Source: Primulina eburnea (lineage: Eukaryota; Streptophyta; Magnoliopsida; Lamiales; Gesneriaceae). From it: 64,000 nucleotides of DNA. The stretch's first letter is position 1. Each line of letters begins with the position of its first letter. Location of the stretch: assembly GCF_022965805.1 (NCBI RefSeq), contig NC_133117.1, forward strand, positions 14,593,479-14,657,478, in the 5' to 3' direction. Positions 1-11,900 of this stretch are shown piece by piece. A program made the position numbers and the translations under genes. A model generated the notes under the pieces. The model saw nothing but the letters and a program-made list of their open reading frames with translations, was not told where the DNA came from and made no database searches.

Positions 1-1050
1 AAATACCTGTTGTATGTTACTCGGTAATAACATACCTTTTATTTTCACGAACGACGACAAGATGAAATATATAGGAGGTCAAGCTGGGAAATAACATAAC
101 ATTTGTTTTTAGGGTCCTCTCGAATTATAAAACATCTTATACAAATTATTAAATTGTAATATTGCATCATAAAATCCTTACTAATTTAAGGTTTGGAAAA
201 GTTAACTCAAAACTCTAATAACCATAATTAATTTAACATTCATATTCAAAAACGTATATATATATTAAAATGTTAATTTATCCAAAAAAAACTCCTTGAT
301 TTTGTCCAGAAATTTAACATTTAAAACTTAAATGATTTTTAAATTGTAATTTTCTTTAAACAATGAACTAGTAAGTATAGATGTTGACGTCCATGAAAAT
401 TGAGTCCAAAATAGGTTCTTAAATTTTATTGTCTATTCATGTACAAGGTACTAAAATTTGTATTTAAAAATTTTAAGTTCATTCTCGTAACTCCTTGTAC
501 CTATGTCATCTTCTTACCAAAATATTTTAAGATTGGGTCATAGCATTCAAGAGTAGCCAATAATTTCATTCATATTATTTATCTAGATGTTCCATCAAGG
601 TGTGTATATATTTGACCGTAGTGCACTAATATAGAATATATATTATAGGAAACATCTTCCAGAATTCCAAAAACACTTCACAGTATTAGTAGTTAACTCA
701 TTACAACAAATAGAATATGATCAACCAAGGAAGTATAAAAACAGGAACATGAAATATTTACCTTACAGAAGACGCTTGAAGAGATGGATAGGAAAGTTGT
801 TTTGTTAAGTTTTAAATTTTATTATTACTTAGATGGTTTTGTTTTGATCCTTTCTCTTTTCCTATCCCTCCCTTTTATACACATCCGTTGGCAACTTGCT
901 GTAGAAGGCAATCATGAATGGGTATGGATAAAATTTTTACTTAATCTAGTAAAAATTTTGAAAAGATATCTCCATCAGATTCTTCTTCTAGATATATTGT
1001 ATTATATTAATATATTTTGCCTCTTCACTATTTGTAAGGTTATTATATAC

Positions 1051-1086
<36 letters not shown>

Positions 1087-1181
1087 TTTTTTTTTACTAT
1101 ATAATACACAAATATATATACACACATACAACTATATTTTATTTTTAGAATAATTCATTGGATTATTTTTGGGTTCTTACA
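1..1181. other. AT-rich sequence with no recognised gene; (TA)n at about 1053-1083
   Basis: No coding region or element boundary can be supported here. A TA dinucleotide array lies at about 1053-1083, and the only sizeable open frame (784-1104) ends in Tyr-Ile repeats encoded by that array. Similarity to the LARD-1 LTR starts abruptly at 1182, so the right edge of this stretch is a truncation or deletion junction. Confidence 0.6.
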
Positions 1182-2561
1182 CCTAGAGCCCTTAGCCATG
1201 GTTCAAATCATTCCTTGGGATGTTGGTAAGAGGTTTTGGTCGGTGGTTCAAGCCCCAATGGCCATTAGCCTCGCAAACGACGCAAGCAAACCAAGCACAG
1301 TTGCTGTATTTTTGGACAGCAACTTGTTGTGTCGGTTCGGTGGCTCGTTCGAGTTCTCGGTTGGCTTTTAGCCTATGGCCTCGGACTGGACAATGCCTCA
1401 TTGAGTTGGGAAGGTCATGTTTTTGACCGTTTGTCATTCGGATCATTTTTGAGGTCGTACGAGAATTTCGGTGCGATGCGCCAAATTGACTCTCGAAAGA
1501 GCGTTTCATGTTTTGGCCTCCATTCACCTAGATTTCGGCCCTCACCATTTTAGGAGCATTATTTTATCATTTTAGGCGTATTTTAATCATGACTACATGA
1601 TGGTTCAGTGTTGGTTCGGGTTGGTTCGGAGTCCTGATTAAATACGAAGTAGGTAGGCGTAATTGTCACATTTTTGAAGGTTATTGCATAGTTTGGTCCC
1701 ATAAATCTATTGCATATTTTTCATGCCACATTTAGGTTGCAGCGAGCCTGGGAGCGATCCAATCCATTCAGTAAAATGATTACAGGATATTTAATTCAGT
1801 TATTTAATTATATTACGTGCAAAAATACAAATTTTGAGATTTATGCGATATGGCTTGTGGTCACTTTACTATCATGATTAAATCTGGTCGCCAGTTACCG
1901 GTCAGTTCAGTTGTTTCACCCAGTACTGTGGCAGCGGTCTGATCAGACGTACATAACTAAGTCCTGTCGCCAGTTACAGGCCCGGTCGCCAGTTACCGGT
2001 CAGTTCAGTTCAGGGACCACATGCGTAGACCATAATCTCACCAGAAAATTATTACAGGCTATTCTGTACAGGGCTCCAAGGAGCAAACATTTTCATTATG
2101 ATTTTCAGTACAGTTATGCACTTATTATAATTAATCATGCCACTACATTTTTACGTTATGCCTCATGACATGATATTTTCACTTGCATGAAACTTTACTA
2201 TTTATCTACTTGTTATTTACGATATATGCATGTTGAGTCTTTAGATTCACTAGACTTCATTTTTGTAGGTGCTGATGATGTCGGGGCCGAGGGCGGGGAC
2301 CAGTGAGCTAGCTTGGGTCGACAGTAGCGGAACCCGAGGACCTCATTTACAGCACTTGCCATTTTTTTATGCTCAAACATTTTATCAGTTGTTGGATACT
2401 TTAACTTATTATTTTGGCGAGTAATAATTTCTTCCGCTGCTATTTGGAACATTTAAACTTGATTTATCAGTTGATTTTGTGAATGAGGCAATTTTGATTA
2501 TTTAAAAAGAAAATTTTAAATTTCCCGCAAATTTTCAAGTGAGAATTTTTAGGCACTTATA
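1182..2561 (+). repeat. LARD-1 5' LTR, truncated at its left end
   Basis: It aligns at a constant offset with 6891-7325 and continues into 14968-15990. The first about 1.6 kb of the LTR (equivalent of 5282-6890) is missing. It ends at TTATA just before the primer site. It has three copies of a GTCGCCAGTTAC motif (near 1888, 1963 and 1985) where the 3' LTR has six. Confidence 0.85.
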
Positions 2562-2563
2562 GC

Positions 2564-2575
2564 TGGTATCAGAGC
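2564..2575 (+). other. Primer binding site of LARD-1 (tRNA-iMet type)
   Basis: TGGTATCAGAGC lies 2 bases after the 5' LTR. This is the complement of the 3' end of plant initiator tRNA-Met, the usual primer of Tekay-type chromoviruses. Confidence 0.85.
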
Positions 2576-5267
2576 GGTGGTTCTGTAAAAGGTTGTACTA
2601 CTACTGACCACGAGAAGCTCACAAAGTCACGTCTTCGGTCTGTAAGTTTTACATTTACGTATTTTATTTAAAACATGAATTATTTAACAGCATGTTTTCA
2701 TGAGATATTTTACGTCCAGATTTTTATTGTTCAGTATTTAAATTTAAATAAATTATGGAATTATACATGTTGGTTACGTATGGGTTATGTATGGAACAAT
2801 ATGCCTCCTAGACGCCTTGTTTAGCGCGCGAGGGATGATGAGCTCCGTCATGAGGACGGTGAGCATCAGAGGTAGGAGGGAAATGCACCTCCACCCCCAC
2901 CGGACATAAATAAGAATTTTGCTATTGGGCATTAGGAGAGGTCGTAAATTATTTGACTATATTATTTTTTGGGTTAATAGTACTGATGTTCTACTTATGA
3001 GTCATAAGTTAAACTTAAAAATTATCAATGTTTTCGGGACTTGTAGAATTTGTTAGAAATTAATGATGGTTCATGGTTGCTAGTTGAATTAAATTTTGAG
3101 GATTTCATCTAAGCAATAGCGATTCGAAGACTACGACAATCTTTAGGATTATAAATGTACAATTTGAGGATTTTAAGTATCTATAAAAATGTAAGATTAA
3201 TTATGAGAATTTATTTAGGATGCATGCTCCATCTAGTTAGATTTAAGGATTGAATTACAGGAATCGAGAATTTTGAGGACCTAATTGTAATAACCAATGA
3301 TTTGAGTACCTCAGTTCAAAAATAAAATTCTAAGGGACTATTTTTGAATTTACCAAATTTTGAGATTTAAATTTTGAGTTCGAGAATTTAAAAGTTTAAT
3401 GAGGTAAAGATGGAAAATTTTATGGGGATAATGATGCAAATTTCGAAGAGTTGTAGGGCCAAAATGTAAATTTGGAGAACTGTAAGATCCAGATTGCAAG
3501 TTTCAAAATTTTAAGGATGTAATTGCGAGCTTTTGAGAAACACTTGAGATTTTAAGTATTTATAGAAATGTAAGACATGTTATGAGGATTAATTTTGGTT
3601 TAATAAACTTAAGACTATTGAACCTTATGATACGGAAAATCTATAAAATGAAATTGGGAATAATGAGGACTAATAAGTAATTGTGGAATTTTCGAGATTT
3701 AGGGAAAAATTGAACGATATTCGAGGAAAGTAAGCATTAATTTTACAATTTTAAAAAATTTGAGAACTTATTTAGTAGTAAGTGAGAATTGAACGGTTTA
3801 AATGGTAGGAATTTTCGGTTATTTAGGCTAAAAGGAAATATAGAATATTTAGATGTTTGGGTTATAATGTTATAATGAATGCTAACCAAGGACATTGTAG
3901 GATGAATCAATCTTAGGCGTGAAATTTAAGCGTTAGTGAAATCATGTTGTGGCAAATTAAGGATTTAAAGTAATGACGATTTAAGGAAAATTTGATCGGT
4001 TAGTTAAGTTATAAGGATAAACATTGAGTTAGTAAACTTTTGGGAACATAAGTTTGATGTGCCACAAGTTTTAGTCATGATCTTAACAGTTAAGAATATA
4101 CCTTGTGAGAATTTAAAAAATTTTAGGAAAGTTGGGTACGATGATGGTTAGTTTAATTGGTAGACGCACGTAAGAGGTGAGGTGGACACCTTGTCTTGAG
4201 AAATTTTGGAAGTCATTAACAAACTTGGGGCTAAACGGATGTGCGTATTGGAATTATTTTATTCAAAGCTATTTGGATTAGGTAAGTTTGAATTTCAAAT
4301 TTATGGGATATTTGTTCATACATAAATTTTGAGTGAAATAAAAACAAAAGGGAATTAGTTGTGTTCAATATAAGTTATCAATTGATGAACATTAAGATTT
4401 TTGTCAAGTAAGGAATCTAAAATTTTGATTTGGAGATTCTAGAATTCTATGGGTTATAAGTGAAATTGATTTATTAAAGTTAGCCTAATGCTACCATGGG
4501 CTAACTTATTAAGTCCATATGGTAGAATTAAGTAAGCATTAAATATACATAAGAATGCGACACTTGTTCCAATGAGAAGTTCAGAGTCCTAGGCCTCAAC
4601 TAGATTGTAATTGGGAAGAGGATAGTTTGAGCAGGTCATTGATGCTAGAAGTGTTATTATTAAGGTAGAAGGTCGAAGTTGTATAATTGAGTCTTATGGA
4701 TTAACTTTATTCGAGCTTTAAAATTTTCAACGATTTCACACCCGGGATGCACTTGTAAATAATAATTTACGTAAGTTTAGGGCTGTAAGATAAAGATTCG
4801 ATTCAAGGATTTTAGGCTAATACTACTATGAGGTTGAAATAAGGTATAACCTCTAAGCATTCTACTGAGAATAGAAGTCGATCAGTAAATTCTGGTACAA
4901 AGGTTTCTTAAGTCGAACTGCATAAATGCTGATATAATAGGTCAATGAAGGTTATGAGTATAGTATAAGAAAAGTAAGGTGCGATAAGTTTAGACATCCA
5001 TATCTAGTATGAGAAACTGCGGGATAAGTCAAAATTCGGGGCTATAGTTGAATAGAACTAAGTCACCATAAGTTGTTTTAAGTTTCGATTCACAAACGAG
5101 GACTTTGGTAGACAAATTTATTTAGGATTGAGGAGACGTAAGGACAGCTTAATATTTATCTTATCAGAGTAGCGCATCGGAAGCGTGGATTATTAGGATT
5201 CTAGAATTAAGAGTCTAAACATTTTGTTTATCAAGGATAAGCGAATTTCGAGGACGAAATTTCTTTT

Positions 5268-5281
5268 AAGGGGGGAAGGAT
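5268..5281 (+). other. Polypurine tract of LARD-1
   Basis: AAGGGGGGAAGGAT immediately precedes the 3' LTR start TGTAGAACCC. Upstream is TTTCGAGGACGAAAT, which also precedes the PPT of element A (near 13452). Confidence 0.8.
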
Positions 5282-7325
5282 TGTAGAACCCGTAAATTAG
5301 ACTACGTATAAGCCATGCATAATTCTAGTATTTTAAATTAAAATGATTTTATTGCATGAGTATTTAAATTTAATTATTTTATACAGTGGTTTAATTTTTA
5401 TCATTTCAGTTATTTTCAGTGAGGCCGGACGGGAGTTGGAGTTTTGAGATAGAATTTAAGATTCAGAAATCATTTCCGGAATTTATTTTAGCTAGCAAGT
5501 AAGTTCATTTAAGTTAAAAAGGAGGTTTGAGGATTTATTTATTTACTTGAAGTGAGTAGGAAATAAGTTCACTTAAGTTCCAATAATTAAAGGATTAGTT
5601 CACTAAATTAATTAAAAAATAGGTTAGGCTTTTAAGGGTTATAAATTTAGTAAATAATCAACATTTTCCTTTATGTTTATGGATGATATTCGGCCACCCC
5701 TTTTATGACTAGACAATTCTATGCCAACTCACCATTTGACCCTTTCCTTGTTTTATATTAGTAGGATAATCCCTTCATTTTTTCTAGCACCATTAATTAA
5801 TAATCAACATTATCCTAGCCTTGTTACCATGTAAAAATCGGCCACACTCATTCTAGATCCCTCTAAGAAGATTTGATAGCAAACCAAATTCAAAATTCAA
5901 AAAGGTGGAGACTTGGTCTTGATTTTTTTCCTATAGTTTTGCACCCATTCTCCTCACCCTCTTAACCACCATTTCGCCCCTCCATTACTTCGAAATTCAG
6001 AAAGAATTTGAGAGAAAAAAACGTGAGCACCATAGCTAGGAAGAGAGGAGAAAATCGAGAACAAGCAAGGTAGAATAGAAAGCGCTCCACATCCTCCATG
6101 CCGGATCGTCTCGTTCTTTCGTTTTCTTTCAAAACGAAACCAGGCATGCATATATTCTTCCTTGACTCTTCAATCAAGTCCTATTATCATTATTTTTACA
6201 TATCATGATCATCACTTTCATGCTAAAACCGAAATATACAAACAATTTTCAGAAAACTAAACATGCAGATTTTCGGTCCCTCTTGTGCCTTCACGGTTTT
6301 TCTTGTTTTTGTATATTCAGGTGATTGGCTCGACTCCAGGATCCCAAAGTGACATCTAGACATGTATTAGGAGGCATTAGGACCACTTTGGTCCATTGAA
6401 ACAAACCCCATGCATGATTAAATCCGGAAATGACTGCAGCTTTCCATCCGTGCCATTTTGTGCTTCAAAAATTCGGTTTTTGCTGTCAAGGGGAAATGAT
6501 CTGATCTTGGCTGCCCTAAGGGCCTATAGCCATGGTTAGATCACTTCCCTAGTATGTCTAAGATGTGACAAAGTTGCCCTTTTGGTGGCTTGGTCCATGG
6601 TGAATCGGTTTTTAATTAAAACGCTAGAACAGCCCAGCACCCCCTTCGGCTTCTTCCTTTGTGCAGCATGTGTGGTTCGGTTTTGGTGGTTTGGTGTGGA
6701 TCTTGGTTGGCCTATGGCCTGTAGCCACGGTTCATACCATGCCCCTAGATGTCTAGATCATGTCATGGTCAATCAAATGGCCATTGGAACGATTCGTGAC
6801 ATCCAAACAAAAGCAATGCATCCTACGTGCAGAATTTGTTTTCGGTTGGAACGTTCGGTTGTTTGCTGGTGTGGTTCGAATTGTGGCTGGCCTAGGGCCC
6901 TTAGCCATGGTTCAAATCATTCCTTAGGATGTTGGTAAGAGGTTTTGGTCGGTGGTTCAAGCCCCAATGGCCATTAGCCTGACAAACGATGCAAGCAAAC
7001 CAAGCACAGTTGCTGTATTTTTGGACAGAAACTTGCTGTGTCGGTTCGGTGGCTCGCTCGAGTTCTCGGTTGGCTTTTAGCCTATGGCCTCGGACTGGAC
7101 AGTGCCTCATTGAGTTGGGAAGGTCATGTTTTTGACCCTTTGTCATTCGGATCATTTTTGAAGTCGTACGAGAATTTCGGTGCGATGCGCCAAATTGACT
7201 CTCGAAAGAGCGTTTCATGTTTTGGCCTCCATTCACCTAGATTTCGGCCCTCACCATTTTAGGAGCATTATTTTATCATTTTAGGCATATTTTAATCATG
7301 ACTACATGATGGTTCAGTGTTGGTT
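5282..7325 (+). repeat. LARD-1 3' LTR, left part
   Basis: It begins TGTAGAACCC after the purine tract and continues after element A at 14968. The first about 150 bp resemble the LTR start of LARD-C (reverse complement of the sequence ending at 34418); the next part diverges. The last five bases, tggtt (7321-7325), are duplicated after element A at 14963-14967. Confidence 0.85.
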
Positions 7326-8804
7326 TGTAGTAACCCGATTCCTAATTTGAGTTAATTATCGGATTAATTATATTTTCGGTGGGATCGGAAGGACCGAACA
7401 AGTTCGGATCGTCCGATGAGTTCGGATCGTCCGATGAGTTCGGATCGTCCGAGCCAGTGTCGGACCGTCCGAGACAGGTGGCTGGACACGTGGAAGGGTT
7501 CTGGACACGTGGTAAGGTTCGGATCATCCGATTGGGGTTCGGATCGTCCGAGACAGGTGGCTGTACTCGTGGAAGTCATGCAAGGATCGGATCGTCCGAT
7601 CAGAGTTCGGACCGTCCGAAGTGTGCCGGATCGGAGCTTCCGAAATGGTTCGGATCGTCCGAACATTGGCTATAAATAGAGGCGCGAGGCTTCATTTGTG
7701 ACTCGCCAATTCAGAGAGTTCCATAGCATTTCAGTCGTTTCTGTGAGATTCTAGTCTTTTTCCGAGGTTCGGGCACTAGCGGGGAGCTGCTGGTCTTGTA
7801 GCGGAGCTGTGCTCTAGTTGGGAGCTAGCGGCATCAGTGGGCTAGCGACGGACGAAGGTTTGGAATTGTATCAGTATTATCTCAGGATTATCTAGTTAAG
7901 TCTGGTAGATAAGTTTTAGTGATGGTTTTCACTTGATGCATAGGCTTGGACTAGACCTGTTGTCTGGTTATTCCAGTGGATTAGGATTGCTGTGATAGAG
8001 GTACGAAAGTACTATCCGAGATATCCTGGTCGAGTATACATTCTTATATGTGTTGCATGATTATGTGGTGCATTGATATATGTCATATGATGCATGCTAT
8101 TATGTCACGTTTATTACTGCATGTTGCATTTCATGTTGAGCCGTATCTCCTTCGAGATAGCCTTTACTGTTGAGCTGTATCTCTTTCGAGATAAGCTATA
8201 TATCTTGTGGGGCCGCTCAGCCCTGTCTTGTCTTGTGGACGCATGGACACCGAGAGTACACAGTGGCCGACGGGTCGGGAGGGCTTCGGTGATCCGGGAC
8301 ATTTTAGGTCCACGTCTGTTCTTGCAGTGGATGCAGTGACCCAGAGGTAGGACCGCGCGGCACTATCCACTTGGCGCCTCTAGACTGAGCATTTTGAGAT
8401 CTTTTGTGATTCCTGTTTCTTGACTACCCTGGTATCATATCATAGCATGTGCATTTCATATAGGTTTGTATACTCATGCTTTTGTACTGGGCGTTCTTAT
8501 CGCTCACGTCCTCGGTTTTGTTTATCTTGGACACCCCATTTCCACGGGGCAGGCCTCAGGTTGGATGGCTCAGGAGGAGGAGGAGGACGTTGAGTAGCCG
8601 GTGGAGTTATTTATTCAGTACTCTTTGATTCGATATGGTTGTACCGTATACTTTCTTTTCATTCTGAGTTGTTATGGATTTTCGATGGGGTTGTATAACT
8701 ATCATTTGTTGACCTTTTCCGCTATTATCTCTGATTGTTATCAATTAAGTTAAGTTGCATGCTTAGTTCTTGATTAGTAGGTGATTCTGGAACGAGTCAC
8801 TACA
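7326..8804 (+). repeat. Element A 5' LTR
   Basis: 1479 bp, TGTAGTAACC...GTCACTACA. U3 carries a dyad array (7383-7662), G-boxes at 7487-7492 and 7506-7511, and TATAAATA at 7671-7678. The leader downstream of the TATA box (CTCGCCAATTCAGAGAGTTC) is shared with B and D. Small open frames inside the LTR recur in the 3' copy only because the LTRs are nearly identical. Confidence 0.95.
7383..7678 (+). promoter_or_regulatory. U3 promoter of element A: 11 TTCGG-N5-CCGAA-type dyads, two G-boxes and a TATA box
   Basis: About eleven imperfect 15-bp inverted repeats with centre CGG-N5-CCG are packed into 280 bp; the commonest form is TTCGGATCGTCCGA. Two CACGTG G-boxes lie inside the array, and TATAAATA follows the last dyad at 7671. 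The same arrangement in diverged LTRs of the superfamily suggests a bound regulatory array. The factor is unknown. Confidence 0.75.
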
Positions 8805-8808
8805 TTTA

Positions 8809-8820
8809 TGGTATCAGAGC
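8809..8820 (+). other. Primer binding site of element A
   Basis: TGGTATCAGAGC lies 4 bases after the 5' LTR end and is complementary to the initiator tRNA-Met 3' end. Confidence 0.9.
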
Positions 8821-8902
8821 ATGCTTACGATTTTGGGATATAGATTCTGTTTTGGGATTTTCGTTGACCATTTTACCATTTTCCCCATTCTATCTTGTAG
8901 CG

Positions 8903-11900
8903 ATGGCTGACCACTTTGGTGATGAGAGTAGTCAGGAGAGTGTAGGTCGTTGGGGCGACCAGGATGATCATAGGCGTCATCGTGAGCATCGTCATCGTCG
9001 GGATGGTCCTAGGCGTTTTGATTTGCATCGTTTTATTCAGATGGGGCCTAAGCCTCTAGTCGGTGGAGAGACTCCCGATGATGCTGAGGACTGGTTAGAG
9101 CGCATGTAGAGTTGTTTCCGTGCATTTCAGTGCACCGAGGAGCAGAAGATAGAGACCCTTAGCTTTCTTCTCGAGGGCCGTGCGCGCAAGTGGTGGCGAT
9201 CGACTTCTGCGCCGATAGTCCAGTCCCAGGGTAGGGTGACTTGGGCCGATTTCCGTGCAGCTTTCATGCAGCTGTATTTTCCTCCAGCCCTTCGCCAGGC
9301 GAAGACGATTGAGCTCCTGAACCTTAAGCAGGGGAGTATGTCTGTTGATGAGTATCAGCAGAAATTCTTCGAGTTGTTACCCTTCGCTCCTCATATCAGT
9401 GGCAGTTCTGAGGCCAAGTATGACCATTTCCTCCAGGGTCTTAACCAGGAGATCTTTGACCGAGTCACTGTCTGTGATAATCCTACTTCTTATGATGGGT
9501 TAGTGAACCGGTGTCGCCAGGCAGAGATCAGTCTCCAGCGTGGTAGGGCTATTCTTTCTTCTAGACCTCCGAGTACTTTGAGGCCTCGATCTCAGTCGTT
9601 CAAGAAATCTGGTTCGTCTTCTTCTGGATCTGGATCTCGATCTAGCGGTGTTTTCCGTTTTGGTAAGAAGAAGGAATCTTGTGCGCATTGTGGGAAGAAC
9701 CATCCATCGGAGCAATGCCGAGCAGCCGCAGGAGCTTGTTATCAGTGCGGAGAGATGGGGCATATTAAGAAGAATTGTCCTCAGTTGCGAGGTGGAGCAG
9801 GATCCAGTTCTGGATCTCAGACGACTGTTCAGCAGAGGAGGCAGGGTCAGGCAGTGGGTAGTTCGAATCTTCGACCTCGTGCCCAAGGTCAGGTGTTTGC
9901 GCTGAACCAGGATCAAGCTGCAGATGAGACCGGGAGAGTCATAGCAGGTACTTTTTGTTTATGCGGTATTCCTGCTTTTGTTCTTATAGATACCGGAGCA
10001 TCTCATTCATTCATTTCTGCACGATTTGTTAAGCGTCATAAGTTACCGTATGTTTCTCTAGACGTTATTCTTTCTGTTTCTACCCCGATGGGTCATTCGG
10101 TTTTAGCCAAGCGTCTAGTGATGGGTTGTCCCTTAGATTTTGAGGGTAATGAATTGACTGCGAATCTTATGATTCTGGAGATGGAAGACTTTGATTGTAT
10201 TTTGGGTATAGACATTTTGACTACCTACCGAGCTACTGTGGATTGTTACCAGAAGCTTGTTCAGTTCCGTACGACTGAGAGATCTAGTTGGTTTTTCTAT
10301 GGTGAGGGAGCGCGACCTCCGATGCCAGTGGTATCTGCTCTGAAAGCCTGTCGTGCTTTAGAGGCGGGCGGGGAAGGCTACCTCATCTATGCGATTGATA
10401 CATCCACAGGTAGTGTTGGTATAGAGGATATTCCAGTGGTTTGTGAATTTCCTGATGTTTTTCCAGATGAGATTCCTGGTTTTCCTCCGGTTAGAGAGGT
10501 GGAATTTGGCATTGAGTTAATGCCAGGGACTGCACCGATTTCTCGTGCCCCCTATCGTCTTGCTCCGTCAGAGATGAGAGAATTGAAGCAGCAATTACAG
10601 GATCTTCTTGATAAAGGTTATATTCGTCCGAGTGTTTCACCTTGGGGAGCTCCAGTTTTGTTTGTCAAGAAGAAGGATGGATCGATGCGATTGTGTATTG
10701 ATTATCGCCAGCTGAATCGTGTGACGATCAAAAACAAGTATCCATTACCTCGTATCGATGACTTGTTCGATCAGCTTCAGGGTACCTCTGTTTACTCCAA
10801 GATTGACTTGCGATCGGGTTATCATCAGATGAGAGTCAGAGATGATGATATTTCCAAGACTGCATTTCGTACTCGTTACGGGCATTACGAGTTTCTAGTT
10901 ATGCCATTCGGATTGACGAATGCGCCAGCGGTGTTCATGGATCTGATGAACCGAGTCTTTCGTGATTTTCTAGATCAGTTCGTTGTGGTTTTCATCGACG
11001 ATATCTTGATTTATTCTCACAGTGTGGAGGAGCATGTCCAGCACTTGAGGATTGTGTTGCAGATTCTTCGCGAGAAGCAATTGTATGCTAAGCTGAGTAA
11101 GTGCGAGTTCTGGATTGATCGTGTAGTATTCCTTGGTCATGTGATTTCCAAGGAAGGAATTTCTGTGGATCCCAACAAGATTGAAGCAGTGCTGAATTGG
11201 TCACGTCCTACGACGGTGGCCGAGATCCGTAGTTTTCTAGGTCTGGCCGGGTATTATCGTCGCTTCATCGTGAATTTCTCCCAGGTAGCTAGACCTTTGA
11301 CGCAACTTACTCGGAAGAATGTTCCATTTGAGTGGTCATCTGAGTGCGAAGATAGTTTCAGAGAGCTTCGTCGACTTCTGACTTCTGCACCTGTTTTGAC
11401 GTTACCGTCAGGATCTGATGGTTTCAGTGTTTACACCGATGCATCTTTCCAAGGCTTAGGGTGTGTGTTGACACAGAATGGTCATGTGATCGCTTACGCT
11501 TCCAGGCAGCTGAAATCTCACGAGGAGAAGTACCCTATTCATGATCTAGAGTTGGCAGCTATAGTGTTCGCACTGAAGATCTGGCGTCATTACTTGTACG
11601 GGGTTAAGTTTGAAATCTTTACTGATCACAAGAGTCTGAAGTATCTGTTCACTCAGGCTGAGTTGAACATGAGACAACGTCGTTGGATGGATCTACTGAA
11701 AGATTATGACTGCGAGATCAAGTACCATCCAGGCTCTGCGAATCTCACAGCCGATGCTCTTAGTCGTAAGGTGAGAGCCTCTGCACTTCAGACCAGTGCT
11801 ATGATTAGTACTATTCAGGATTGTTGTTCGTTGGGATTTAACTTCAAACATCGGAAAGGTATGGAGAGCATTCGTGTTGCTACCATTTTATCTGAGCCAG

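Larger units (their letters stand above)
2562..5281 (+). other. LARD-1 internal domain, non-coding, with a relic gag start at 2801
   Basis: This 2.72-kb region lies between the primer site and the purine tract and has no open frame above about 60 codons. An ATG at 2801 begins MPPRRLV and stops at 2822-2824. Downstream codons still give a proline run (CCACCCCCACC), as in the N-terminus of Tekay/Del gag proteins, so I read it as a dead gag start. The region matches the reverse complement of 28739-31457 (2719 bp) closely, about 95% or better where I compared them, although the LTRs of the two elements are only partly alignable. Confidence 0.75.

Noticed and set aside
784..1104. Open frame of 106 codons
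   Set aside because: It ends in Tyr-Ile repeats from a TA array, has no domain and lies in AT-rich DNA.
7383..7662. Regularly spaced palindromic repeats resembling a CRISPR array
   Set aside because: Spacing is uneven, units are 15 bp, the setting is a plant retrotransposon U3, and the same array occurs upstream of TATA boxes in related LTRs.
7379..7679. Overlapping open frames on both strands in the A LTR (repeated in the 3' LTR, and similar ones in B and D)
   Set aside because: They are produced by the repeated TTCGG-N5-CCGAA dyads and recur only because LTRs are near-identical.
8094..8339. 81-codon frame in the A LTR, also at 14252-14497
   Set aside because: LTR-internal, no domain, conserved only as part of the LTR.
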